From Cycas panzhihuaensis (taxonomy: Eukaryota; Cycadophyta): DNA of 64,000 nt. The notes beneath the pieces are model-generated. The model ran no database searches. It worked only from the letters and a program-made list of their open reading frames with translations, and was not told the origin of the DNA. This document shows positions 21,641 to 32,190 of the stretch, one piece after another. The stretch lies in the NCBI GenBank assembly GCA_023213395.1, contig CM041465.1:220913741-220977740 (forward strand), written 5' to 3'. The position numbers were made by a program, and so were the translations under genes. How positions within the stretch are numbered: position 1 is the stretch's first letter; each line of letters begins with the position of its first letter.

Positions 21641-23174
21641 CAGAGCATTGTACAGTAACATAGAACCGCAATCATTTGTAGAGGCAAAGGAGCAAATCGA
21701 ATGGAGAAAACCGTGGACACTGAGATAGAATCCATCGTCAAAAATCAAACTTGGAAATTGGTTGAATTAGCACCCAGCAAACCAGTGATCAACTGCACAT
21801 AGATCTACAAGATAAAGGAAGGAGCCAATGGAAACATTGAAAAGTACAAAACAAAACTTGTTGCAAAGGGCTACACTCAAACAACTGGGGTAGACTATGA
21901 AGAAACATTTTCACCTGTAGCCAAATTAAACATAATAAGAGCAGTGATAGCATTGGCAACATAAAAAAAATGGAAAATATACCAACTAAATATCAAAAGT
22001 GCCTTTTAAAATAGTGAAATAGAAGAAGTCTACACGAAACAACCAAAAGGCTATACTAAAAAAGGGCAAGAACACTTGGTCTGCAGGGTGGAAAAGGCAC
22101 TATATGGACTAAAACAGTGCTCCACGTACTTGATATGCAAAATTGGACAACTATCTCTACCAAAATGGATTCCATAGGTGCAACTCAGATGTAAAGAACA
22201 GAAATGGGTTGATCGCCATAATTGCAGTATATGTAGATGATATGATTCTCACCGGAGATGACGAAGAATCGATCTCAAACATAAAAGGTCAACTTGAAAG
22301 TAAATTTGAAATGCCTAATATGGGCCTCCTAAATTATTATCTAGGGATAAAAATTGACCAAAAGAAGACTCAATCACTCTGTGTCAAAGCAAGTACATCA
22401 AAGACTTGCTAACAAAATTTCAAATGGAGGATTGCAATCCATGTGCAACCCCCATGAAAGTGAATTATAACTTGGTGACTAACAAGAAAGAGCCTTAGGC
22501 TAATGCCACTATGTATAGATAGCTTATTAGGAGTTTGATCTATCTTACTGCCACCAGACCTAACATCTCATACTATGTAAGTCTAATATCAAGATACATG
22601 CAGGAGCCCAAAGTAAAACATTGATGAGCAACAAAAAGAATATTAAGATACTTAAGAGGAACAATCAAATTGAAGCTGATATATCCAAAGGAAGAATCAC
22701 TTCAGTTAACAGGATTCTACAATTCAGACTGGGCAAGAGACAAAAAAGGAAAGAAAATCTACAAGTGGATATTGCTTCTTCCTAAGCACTACACCAATCT
22801 CTTGAAATAGTAAAAAGCAGACAACAGTAGCCCTATCATCAACAGAAGTTGAGTACAAATTAGCAGTTAGTGCAGCCACTGAAACAATTTCGCTAAGACA
22901 GCTTTTGACAAATCTAAATCAACATCAACAAGGGCCAACAACACTGAATTGTGACAATCAAAGTGCAATTAAATTAAGCAAGAATCCAGTTCTTCATGCC
23001 CGGACAAGGCACATCGAAATTCATCATCATTTCATTCGAGAGAAAGTTCAAAGCAAGGAGATTGATTTGACCTACTGTCCAACATGAGAATAAGTGGCAG
23101 ACATATTGACAAAACCACTTGGAAAAGACAAATTTCAAATCCTTAGGGATAAGATAAGATTAAAGAGATAAAAC
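21641..23174 (+). pseudogene. pol: Element F reverse transcriptase and RNase H
   Basis: RT starts near 21660 (NIEPQSFVEAKE). NIKSAF at about 21990 has Asn for the first catalytic Asp and a stop right after; KALYGLKQ is at about 22097. VYVDDMILTGDDEES at about 22227-22271 keeps the YVDD box inside the open stretch 22143-22412. RNase H follows (RSLIYLTATRPNISYYVS; STEVEYKLAVSAATE). Its C-terminal part, with CDNQSAIKLSKNPVLHART and HIEIHHHFIREKV, is open at 22905-23087. Many stops interrupt it. Confidence 0.86.
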
Positions 23175-23186
23175 ATTAGGAGAGGG
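23175..23186 (+). other. Element F polypurine tract
   Basis: ATTAGGAGAGGG runs up to the 3' LTR start TGTTAAAATG at 23187. Confidence 0.88.
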
Positions 23187-23410
23187 TGTTAAAATGTAAT
23201 GTTTATCCTAGAAAGTCTAAAGGGGTAACAGACCTCTCAACAATGTAACTTATAAATGTATGTAAGACGTGTCTGACAAGTGTCACATTTTTATGTTACG
23301 GTTACAGTTATTTTCTTAAAGGTTACAAACCCTAATTATATATATTCAAGAGTTCACTCCTCAATAATCAATCAAGCATTCTTCTTCCATCTTAAGGTTA
23401 TTTCCTAATA
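23187..23410 (+). repeat. 3' LTR of element F
   Basis: It starts with canonical TGTTAA and ends TA in place of CA, then the duplication TCTTC. Confidence 0.92.
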
Positions 23411-23415
23411 TCTTC

Positions 23416-24700
23416 TTGTCCTGTGTGTAAACAAATCTCCCTTTGCTATCTTCAATAGTTTTAATGTGCCATTTTGGTACTCTCTTTTCCTTCTTCTTTT
23501 CTTCTGTGACTGATTCCTCAAGGGAAAATTCTTCTCCTTCAGAGGCCAAGCTTTCATGAAGTAGAGGTGTTGTTTCTAACTCTTCTATGTCATCTTGGCC
23601 TATATCCTCTGATGTTATTCCAGAGATTTCTTTTATTGGAGGTTCTTGCGATATCCCTTTTGATGCTTCTTCAATTACCTGAGGTGAAGAATGAATTTCA
23701 GTGACATCTCCTTCATTAAAAATGACATCTCTGCTTATATAGATCTTATTAGTTTTCGAATCTATACATTTGTAGACTTTTGAATTTTTACTATAGCCTA
23801 TCATAATACAATATATACTTTTGGAGTCAACTTTGGATCTCCTTTTGTCTGATATATGAACAAAAACTTGACATCCAAATATTTTCAAATAACTTACATC
23901 TAGTTTTTGTCCTGTCCAAACTTCTTCTAGAGTAACTTGTTCCAAAATCTTTGTTGGACTTTGATTTATCAAGTAGCAGACCGTACTTACTACTTCTGCC
24001 TAGTAAATTTTTGAAACTTGTCTGTCATGGATCATGCAGCGAGCCATCTCCATAATAGTTCTATTTTTCCGTTCAACTACCCCATTGGATTGAGGTGTGT
24101 AGGGAGTTGTAAATTGTCTGTGTATTCCATGTACTTTACAAAAATTCAAGAATTCCTTTGAAATGTATTCTCCCCCACCATTTGATCTAATACATTTTAT
24201 TTTTGACCCTAATTCCAACTCGACTTCAATTTTAGATTCGTTGAATGCTTCAAAGACCTCTAATTTATTATAGAGAAAATAAACCCACACTTTCCTAGAA
24301 AAACCATCAATGAATGTTAAAAAATATCTAGAGCCATTGATTGAATGAGGAGTGAGAGATCCACATAGGTCTGTATGTATTAATTCTAATTTATTTTGAG
24401 CTTTCCATTCATTTTTTTTTAAAGAAAGACGTTGTTTTCCAAGTTAACATCCTTTTCAAACAAAATGATCAAATGTAATATTGGAAAGTCCATCAACCAT
24501 TCCTATTTTATGCATCATTTCTAATCTATCTAAGGAGACATGCTCGTACTTCAAATGCCACAGTTTATTATTGATGTCAAAATTTACAACAGTGAGTGCC
24601 TTTACGTCCTTTGTAATTATGGGATTAGAAAGTAACATGTACAGGTCATTATTTTCTCTCTTTACCAATCATAGCACCATCATTTTTCGTATCTAAGATA
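23416..24700 (-). pseudogene. pol: Element B integrase
   Basis: Read right to left. 24456-24668 is the pre-integrase with the HH pair (LWHLKYEHVSLDRLEMM) and FVCKG-like zinc end. The core start near 24380 is LIHTDLCGS (first Asp present). 24000-24290 has IRSNGGGEYISKEF, Asn in place of the second catalytic Asp, then SNGVVERKNRTIMEMARC with the Glu present. 23416-23972 has the tail (LKIFGCQVFVHISDKRRSK; ISRDVIFNEGDV) and an acidic linker. A stop near 24000 (after SKIY) splits it. Confidence 0.87.
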
Positions 24701-25382
24701 TAGCAGTACCCTTCCTCATCAAATGTAGTTCTCAACCTTTTCTTTCTAAGCTGAGAGACCGAGAGGAGGTTCTTTTTCAAGCCTGGTACAAAAAACGCAT
24801 TTCCAATTTTCTGCACATTGCCCTTTAATTTGACAGCTATGATCTCGATTCCCTTAATATTTAGAGGATACTTGTCCCTGAGTTCAACGGATTTATTGAG
24901 GGAATAAGTTTAAATGACTCAAACCAATCTTCCCAACCTATCATGTGTCGTGAGGCTCCAGAGTCTATGTATCATACGTCTTCATCTTCCAGGCTAGCAA
25001 TAAGAGCGACAATGAAGATTGTCTCCTCTTCATCCTCATCTATTTGTTCGTTGTTGTAGTTTCCTACATGTCGCTTCCCTCTCTGGATTTCAACTCTCCT
25101 TTGTGTGCACTGATAGGAGTAGTGCCCAGGCTGCCTGCAATAATAACATACATCAAATGCTCTGCAGTTGCTAGAAAAGTAACCAAGCTTCCCGCAGTTA
25201 AAACAAACCCTTGCATCTCTTGGAGGATTTGAGCGTCCTCATCCTCTGCTTTCTTGCCACCTTCCTCAGTATGGGCTTATGAATTCTAGAGCTTGTCCAC
25301 GACCATGAGATTGACCTCAACCTCTAGGTCCTATATTTAGTTTTGTCACAGAGGCATCTTCTATTTCAACCACGTCTTTATA
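24701..25382 (-). pseudogene. pol: Element B protease and Gag zinc knuckles
   Basis: The minus strand at about 24940-24985 reads YIDSGASRHMIG, a complete protease active site. To its right (about 25085-25215) two zinc knuckles parallel those of F, but the first reads CFNCGKLGYFSSNC, with Tyr in place of the metal-binding His. Stops occur at several points, including one just before YIDSG. Confidence 0.82.
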
Positions 25383-25963
25383 CTATTTGTTTCTCTGCTC
25401 CTGTCTTAGCAATAACCTAGTTAGAGCATCAAGAGACATTGTGTCAATTTGATTATTGTTGGTTATTGTATTAAGCATGACATCGAACGATTTTGGGAGC
25501 TTACTTGCTATCATTTCTACAACTTCTTGTTCTGTAATGCTTGCTCTTGCACTCATAAGACCATTTCTAACTAAGATGACTTTGTGTATGAACTCTAATA
25601 CAGCATCAGTTTCCTTCATGTGTAATTTGTACAATTCTTCTTTGAGTGCTATGATCCTAGCCTTGTTTTTCAGAGTTACATATTTGAAAACATGCTCTAG
25701 ATTGCAGAGGATGAATTTAATTTTTCAACATAGATAAGGAGAGGATCAGAAATGAAGAGCTTTAAAACTATTACCCCTGCATTATCTCTTTCTTTCCAAC
25801 TAGTTAGAGCAAGCCTAGCTACAGTCGGTTTTGTTTCGGTACTTGTGACTATTGTCCAGACATTTTTTGCCCTTAACAAGGTCTCTACCTTGATTTTCCA
25901 TACATGATAGTTGGTATCTGTGAGTTTGTCTTGATTAGCCAAGGCCAAGATTAATGAAGTTAT
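25383..25963 (-). pseudogene. gag: Element B gag core; start codon lost
   Basis: 25383-25634 gives MYKLHMKETDAVLEFIHKVI, TEQEVVEMIASKLPKSFDVM and LTRLLLRQEQRNK. 25697-25948 gives the N-terminal region (DTNYHVWKIKVETLLRAKN, SWKERDNAGVIVLKLFISDP). Alignment to F places the original start at 25961-25963, where the codon is now ATA (ATG to ATA, a G-to-A change) followed by TSLILALANQDK. A frameshift near 25660 separates the two halves. Confidence 0.85.
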
Positions 25964-26621
25964 TTTCTAATAGTAATAGCAAAGAAAGCATAGTTCAGTT
26001 GTACAACTATACAAATTTCCATACAAAAATGAAGGTGCACAGACAAGTGCAAAATATACCTCAAAATGAAGTACCTTTCACAAGGGTTCCAATTTTGAAA
26101 TTATTTTCCAGAGACAACTTCTAAATTAAGAGGAAACTGGCTTGAAACCTCTAGATGGGCCACTAGGGTTTTTCAAAAAATCGCTTTAAACTTTTGATAT
26201 CTTCAACCAATCTCTTCAAAAAAGGATTTAATAGATTTGTATCACTGAAACATAGGATTTACAAGTGATTTTACCCGAATTGATGCAAGATTCTAATCGA
26301 GATCTAAGGTGGAGTGCTCAAACCCACATGGACTAGGAAATGGCCAAAAACTGCCTCAAAACTATCTCAAATGTCTTCGTGCCAGTTGACAAAAGTGATG
26401 TTCGCACTGAGATCTATCTGCTGACCAAGTTTCATTAAATTCTAAGTACTCTCAAATTTCTTCGTCTGTACAAGTCCATACGAAATTGATTTCTGCAATC
26501 TTTTCGATCTTCTGGCAATTTTAATTTGCCTCTTCTTCAATGGTTAATTTAACCTCATAGTCTTTCTTCAAAAGGATGCACAATATTTGATGATTCCTCT
26601 CTCAGGCAGGCAGATCGACCC
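25964..26621 (-). other. Element B leader
   Basis: This is untranslated leader, partly similar to the leader of element F in reverse orientation. No gene is seen. Confidence 0.7.
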
Positions 26622-26633
26622 GCTCTGATACCA
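26622..26633 (-). promoter_or_regulatory. Element B primer binding site
   Basis: A perfect TGGTATCAGAGC on the minus strand, directly adjoining the 5' LTR. Confidence 0.94.
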
Positions 26634-26832
26634 TGTTAAACTCCAAACACAGATGGATGAAAATAACTTCCTTGATTTATTATGAGGGATATAGTCTCCT
26701 TAAATATACATGAGTAAATGCAACTGATACATGTATAGATGACACGTGTCAGACAAGTGTCTAAGTTACATAAAGAGGGATTAAGACATTACCCTCAAAA
26801 TACCCTTTAGGATAAAACATTATATCTTAACA
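26634..26832 (-). repeat. 5' LTR of element B
   Basis: It is 199 bp. It contains TGACACGTGTCA followed by GACAAGTGTC at about 26738-26762, a G-box core (CACGTG) next to the shared motif. The duplication TTGCA follows. Confidence 0.93.
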
Positions 26833-26837
26833 TTGCA

Positions 26838-26963
26838 ACCACTATTTCAGTTTGGTCCCATGCTCCTTTTACAAACAAAATTCCTCTAATTTTTTGCCTT
26901 CCAAGCATTATAATTATCACTAGAAAAGTTTTCTTGATCAGGAAGAGAGTACATTGTAGCCAT
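26838..26963 (-). pseudogene. gag: Element A gag, N-terminal piece
   Basis: The ATG at 26961-26963 (minus) starts ATMYSLPDQENFSSDNYNAW, a typical copia gag N-terminus. A one-base shift after AWKAK creates a stop. In the corrected frame the sequence (ILFVKGAWDQTE) runs up to the insertion of B and continues at 16347. Confidence 0.85.
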
Positions 26964-27593
26964 TGAAAACAAAAATGAGATTGAAAATTTTTGTGAAATT
27001 TCTATATAGCACGGATCCATATGATGCATATGAATTCTCGAGCACTATAGAGAAAATATGAAGTGACCCTCAAATTGAAGGTCATCTCAACGTCATTATG
27101 GATCTGCAATCGATTTTTCGATCTAAACTCTAATTAGAGAGAAATCGACCTAGGAAACTCAAAATTGCAACTAGTGTTTTTTGTTTTTTTGTGTGTATTT
27201 TCCTATACAAACTCGAAACAAGGCCAAATCTAGTATCAATGCAAAGCTCTCGACATGATCTTTTTTTTATACCAGTCTCACCCTCTAAAACACTTTCCTT
27301 TTCAAGAAATTTACTTTAGAAGAAATTCGGCCAACCACTCTTATTTTGCTCAATTTCAACATCAAATCCTAAAAAAAAATAAGATTCAGAACCTCCTCAA
27401 AAGGGCAAATCTTTTGACTACTTTTTTGGTCTAATTTGATTGTACAATTTGTTCTATACTATTCTGGATAGTTCTGTACAATGTCTTCTTCTATCAAGAA
27501 ATAGACTTCCTTCTTCTTGAAGCCTCCACAAGTGGTCCCTTCAATATTGACCTTGAAACAACAAATAACTCCTTTAGAGAGAACCTTCAACTC
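26964..27593 (-). other. Element A leader
   Basis: This is the untranslated region between the primer site and gag. No gene is seen. Confidence 0.7.
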
Positions 27594-27605
27594 GCTCTAA
27601 TACCA
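27594..27605 (-). promoter_or_regulatory. Element A primer binding site
   Basis: TGGTATTAGAGC on the minus strand, one C-to-T change from the tRNA-iMet complement, adjoining the LTR. Confidence 0.88.
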
Positions 27606-27830
27606 TGTAGGAAATGTGAGTGAAACTCCTTAATGATCTTGTATTGATAAGAATGCACATAAATACATAACAAGCCTTTCAACATGTGTGACAAGTGTCT
27701 TGCATGTAATAAGACATTCAACATGAATGGCAAGTGTCCTGCATGCAAAGAAAGGGAATGGATACATGACCCACAACTATTAGAAGCTAAGCCTAGGTTT
27801 ACAACTTAAAAATAAACATTATTCCTAACA
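27606..27830 (-). repeat. 5' LTR of element A
   Basis: It is 225 bp, TGTAGGAAATGTG to TTCCTAACA. GACAAGTGTC and a second copy GGCAAGTGTC lie about 40 bp apart (27697-27745), each followed by (T/C)TGCATG. Confidence 0.9.
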
Positions 27831-27835
27831 ATCCA

Positions 27836-30690
27836 TATGAAATCATAATTGCTTTAAATCTTTGTTGCAAAAGGAAGAATCACTAAACTTTTCAAAACAC
27901 TCCTAAGGAATGATGTACTTAAAATGGGACCATGATGTCTATATTCTAGTTGAAGATCCTGATTATTCTTCAAATTTGGGCATGTCAAAGAAATTATTTC
28001 ATGGTAACACCCCTAATACTTGTTTTACGAGCATCACGATTAAGTAGGAGGGGGCAATATAATTATGGCAATGAGTTGACAAACCTAGCCAAGTTGTTAG
28101 ATGCATTATTTATTCATTCACATCCACCCAAGTTTCCAAAGATAAACGTTTTTAACAAGGGGGGCTAAAAGAAATAATTAATTTTCTTTTGTTTTGATGA
28201 AGACCAATTAAAAGACCCTTTGAGATGATGGATTAGAAGCAATCTAAGAGTTTAAATTCCATTATCATTTGCTTGTTGTGGATATGAGGCCTAAGATGAA
28301 GGCTCGAAGGGAAAAATCGAAGGAGTAGCAAAATAGAATAGAGAAAGCGTATAATAAAAAGGGCTATAGTGCCCATAGAAGTTGGAAAGACAATCATGGA
28401 ATAACAAAAGACTGAAGACTCTGCCATACAACAGAGGACAATAATGTGGTTACAGTTGAAGAAGAAAGCAATGGAAATGGATGGTGAGGCATCCATCACA
28501 AAGCCACAAATGGAAAAAGCTAAGAGGAAGCAAGATATGCCATCCAAAGAGTAGATAAGAGAGAAATCTGTTCAAAAGTGCAAGAAGAGAAAACAGCCAA
28601 AAGAAATAGAAAAACCTAAACCAAAGAAGCCCATAGCTAAATTAAATGTAGTTAAACTAATGAAAAAACAAAGAAAAAGAAAAATATTGAGAACCAAGTA
28701 CAAACCACCAACGATTGAAGCAAAGGAGAAACGGTTAACCAAGAAGAGACAATCATAAGCTAAGCTAGAAGAAGATGAAAGGGAAAAATTAGAGAAGACA
28801 AAGAAGAGAAGGAAATTGAAGGACAAGCATAAAAAGATAACCATAACCCCACGATAGGAAATAGATTTTAGAGAGCTTCTTGATAAAAATTCTTCATTGG
28901 AAAAAGCATTGAAAGAACATGGATTATGGACCCTTTGTTATTTTCGGCATTTTCATATCAACCTTCAAAGTATAAATGAATTTGCAGCAAATTTTCTAAA
29001 AGAAAAACTAGGGTCCATGGGGTTAAAATTCGAACAAGTTGAAAGGTGATTTCCAAAGCCTTGGGAATACCTAAGGAAAGAAAAATTATAGATACCTCCC
29101 TAGGGAAGAAGGGAGAATTTAACAAATTATTGAGTAAGGCTAAAAGGAAAGCTATGAGTAAACCTTATTTGAAAACTATACCAACTAAAAAATTGTCAGA
29201 GCCATGGAAATCCCTTAGCCTTATGCTTTCCAAGTGTGTGTTTATGAGGCTACATCCCACCTATCTTTATACCCCTCACCTTAAAATTTTGAGTATTTGG
29301 AAGCAAGGCCAAAAAGTGAATTTAGCAAAACTCATAAAGGCACTAGTGACCTAGAATATAGAGTGGATTTTAAGTGCTAAGGATCCCACAAAAATCCCTC
29401 TTCTCTATCCATTTGTTTTTCAAACACTCATTAATTTTCAGTTGGCTAAACAAAAGGCAATGGAGCAAGGACAATCTAGTCCAACATCCACTCAGAAGGA
29501 ATTTAAGAGATGTGAGAAAACAAGTCAAAAGGTGAAAAGCCAACTATTTTTGTGGCAAGGAAAATTGAAAGAGAAGGAAGAAGAAGTCCATCAACGAAAT
29601 GAAGAATCCACTGCTAAGAAAATGATGCTATTAGCTCAACAAGAAGAGTTCAGGACCACTAAGAAGAAGATAGAGAAAACAAGAACAAACTTGGAAACAC
29701 TATAAATTAAATATGATTCCCATATTGGTAGTATTATTAAGTCAAGTCCATTATCACTGGAGTGTAGGCCTCATACTAAGGTATATAGCTTGTTTTATCA
29801 AGAGAGAGATATCACTCTCCAGATTCGCTCCTTTGCTACAGTCAAGCCACTCACGAATGGATTTTGGGAGATTTTGAAGGGGTTCTGGGAGTTATGCAAA
29901 GAAGATAAGGATCTCCTAGCAAAAATGTTTCTTGCCAATGAGTTTAAGACACCACTGGATGATATCCCCAATATTCTTATGGAAAACACGCACATGAGAG
30001 TCTTCTACTCTGCCTATTTCACAGAGTTGATCTAGACTACTATTTCTACTTCCTATCAAAAACGAAAAAAGGGAACACCTCAAAAACTCTAAGGTAACGA
30101 TATGTCCACAACAAATTCAATTTCTTTGCATACTTGGTTGATGGCAAATGAATCAATACGAAAAGTCTATTTGAGGAATCAATAGGATGTAATCAAAAGT
30201 TGGAAAGCAAAGAAGGATGGGTTGTTGAGAACTACCTTCCATTCAGACAAAAGTAAAACTAAAGGCTTGAGCCAAGAGTTGGCAACTATTGAACCACATT
30301 GTGAAGAGGAATATCAATTGGTAGCCTCTACGATGATACAATTAGTAGGACGATTGAGACAGGTGTAGACTAGATGGATTGGCACTATGCACGAGCTTCA
30401 TTTATTATTTATGCCCTTCACAACACAAGTATAGGTGGGGCAGCTCCGTTGTCGACATTCTTATCAAGTGGACAAGAGAACTAGTTACAGGATGAACTAT
30501 TCAAGGTGCTACATTGGTTGACCTCCAACATGATTTTGCACGTAGTCAAGTGGTAGCATTGTCGACTTAGCCAATTCTTTTGAGTTCACCACCAGAGGAA
30601 TAGAAACCAACAAGGAGAAGGGGAAGGTTGCTTGAAGATGAAACATGGGCAAAGTAAGGGGAAATAATGAGGTGTATTTTGATGACTTAT
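27836..30690 (+). pseudogene. Unrecognised decayed gene with Lys-rich and coiled-coil regions
   Basis: I do not recognise this gene. Open pieces on the plus strand follow each other with similar composition: 27950-28168; a Lys/Glu-rich stretch about 28500-28850 (KPKKPIAKLNVVKLMKKQRK-like); 28857-29042 (ALKEHGLWTLCYFRHFHINL, INEFAANFLKEKL); 29046-29354 (ISKALGIP...WKSLSLMLSK); 29442-29705, a strong heptad coiled coil (QKVKSQLFLWQGKLKEKEEE); 29790-30035 (ITLQIRSFATVKPL); and a fading tail to about 30690. A missing base at 29041-29047 and a stop at 29355 separate pieces that read well together. The order of an N-terminal globular part with an AAN-FL/ISKALGIP pattern and a coiled coil recalls plant transposon-associated proteins, but that is a guess. 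The minus-strand frames here (28233-28844) are shadows. Confidence 0.5.
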
Positions 30691-31129
30691 CATCATTCAT
30701 TTTGTTATCATTTTCACTTCTACTCTCCCTCTTTCTATCATTTTTGTAAAAGCCTAGGACTAATTATAATAGTTGTTGATGTGCACCTTCACAGATAGCC
30801 ATTTTGTAAAATCGTTTCTCTTTAGTTAAACAATTAGCAACTATTCCAATATTTTGAAGCAATCTCAAACTATCTCAAAAATATTTAAGCAATCACAAAT
30901 TGCTTCAATAAAATTGAAATAGTTCTTGGCAAGAAACCATCGCTTATAAGAATTAGTTGTGTTAACATCATTAACCCCCAAGAACTTTAGAGGTTATACA
31001 ATTACACTTTTGAATGTATAAATACTATTTTTTTATAATTAAATAACTAAAATAGGTTTTGGAGATTTCATTTTGCATTGCTAGTGGGTCTCTTCTATTT
31101 TTCTCTTCCACTCACATTCACCCTCTATG
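30691..31129. other. Non-coding stretch before D2
   Basis: AT-rich; nothing recognised. CTATG at 31125-31129 is the left target duplication of D2. Confidence 0.6.
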
Positions 31130-31536
31130 TGTTGAAAATAATGTACATTCCTAGTACATGTTCATTTAAATTCATTTCATTTCATGTAATTAGAATATTT
31201 CCTCACATGGAATATTCTAAGTGAGAGAATATTCTTAGTTCTTAGTCAAAGTTATTAATGTGTTGGTTAGTAGGAGTCAGAGATGGTTGCAACATTCAAT
31301 ATGGTAGTTGATAGCCTACCATAGTTTGAGGGAGTAGTTAATTAGCCATTATGTTAAGGTTAAAATTAACTCCTATCTTTAAAACCATTGTAAAATTATA
31401 TATATGTATGGTATTATTCATTTTTGCTCAATGCAATTGTTGGAGAGTTGTGAGTCATTTGTCATATTGTCATTTCTTGTAGTTGTTCTTACGTATGCTT
31501 TATGACATGTCTCCTCTTATCCACTATCTTCCAACA
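31130..31536 (+). repeat. D2 5' LTR
   Basis: It runs from TGTTGAAAATAATG to CTTCCAACA. GAATATTC occurs at 31210 and 31227, and a TATATATG box near 31396. Confidence 0.92.
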
Positions 31537-31548
31537 TGGTATCAGAGC
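31537..31548 (+). promoter_or_regulatory. D2 primer binding site (tRNA-iMet)
   Basis: TGGTATCAGAGC, adjoining the LTR. Confidence 0.94.
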
Positions 31549-31789
31549 AAATAGGTTATGGACACTTGTGTGAAGCCATGTCTTTGATCTAAGTTCTGTC
31601 CTAAACTAACCTCCATTCACTCACTTGCTCAAGAGTGTTAGTTGTTCAGAGCCTAGATTTTTAACAATTGTATGCTGAATTCTGTCCATGTCTGTGCTAG
31701 GTTCTGTTTAAAGATGACTTCAGTAAGATCTCTTGCTGCTTTCTATCACATGTGAAGAGAAGTTATCTCTTGTGAAGTTGCCTCTTTGT

Positions 31790-32190
31790 GTGACTGTCTA
31801 GTTGTTGTTCCCCAAGGAAAAAACCAACTGCCTGAGGTTGCTTGGATCATTGTCGTCCTTCATTCCAGAAACAAGTCGTCACCATGCTTGTTGTTTGTTA
31901 GTCCTAGAGACGTTAGTCATTGCACAGATGTCAGGGGCCGCTTTCTGTTGGTCCTCTCTGCTGGAGAGCCATCCTTCTCCCGCCACTGCAATTCGTGAGC
32001 TGCCCTCGTTGCAGAAACAGAGCAAATGTTTGCTACCCTCCATTGACTCACGTTGTTGCTCGAAGTCTGTCGCAAGACTTGAGACAACCGCCATACAGTC
32101 TGCTGCCACCACTGTTGCAAATCCTTGTCGTCCACGGTCACTCAACAGCCGCCATTCAAAAAACCACAGTCATCGGACAGCCACCCCAAC
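31790..32190. other. GC-richer segment in D2, absent from D1
   Basis: Base composition changes sharply against the AT-rich surroundings, and open frames of 70-152 codons exist on both strands (31802-32260 plus; 31879-32145 and 31917-32141 minus). This is what unbiased GC-richer DNA gives, so no frame can be chosen. Low-complexity traits (many CAnnC, Ser/Arg-rich in every frame) and no recognisable domain. It may be captured host sequence. Confidence 0.5.

Larger units (their letters stand above)
18134..23410 (+). mobile_element. Element F: Ty1/copia retrotransposon inside element B
   Basis: The LTRs are at 18134-18358 and 23187-23410 (many differences, roughly 87% alike). A perfect primer site is at 18359-18370, a purine tract at 23175-23186, and the target duplication is TCTTC. 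It is 5277 bp, full length, in plus orientation against its minus-strand host B. Its 3' LTR ends TCCTAATA rather than TCCTAACA, and its 5' LTR starts TGCTAG where the 3' copy has TGTTAA. The gag-pol frame is broken many times and integrase has lost two of three catalytic residues. Confidence 0.94.
16353..26832 (-). mobile_element. Element B: Ty1/copia retrotransposon in element A gag
   Basis: The LTRs are at 16353-16564 and 26634-26832 (roughly 90% alike; the left has an extra 13-bp direct duplication, CATCACAAGTTAC-like). The primer site is at 26622-26633, the polypurine tract at 16565-16575, and the target duplication is TTGCA. Without the inserted element F it is about 5.2 kb. Pol is split by F between the integrase tail and RT. 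B and F are related families: their proteins and parts of their LTRs align, although they lie in opposite orientation. Confidence 0.94.
1979..27830 (-). mobile_element. Element A: Ty1/copia retrotransposon, host of a nested stack
   Basis: This is a complete but dead minus-strand copia element. Its 3' LTR is at 1979-2138, the polypurine tract at 2139-2150, pol at 2151-5224, and gag in three pieces (5225-5561, 15931-16347, 26838-26963). The leader, primer site and 5' LTR are at 26964-27830. Removing the two insertions C and B with one copy of each target duplication leaves about 5.0 kb, a normal copia length. At both junctions the gag frame then continues without loss, which proves that C and B landed in A. 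The flanking 5-mers are gtcca/atcca. The two LTRs differ strongly (the 3' copy lacks about 60 bp), so A is the oldest of the stack. Confidence 0.93.

Noticed and set aside
28233-28844. Minus-strand hydrophobic frames (104 and 90 codons)
   Set aside because: They are the reverse of a Lys/Glu-rich plus-strand stretch, which always reads as Phe/Leu/Ser-rich.
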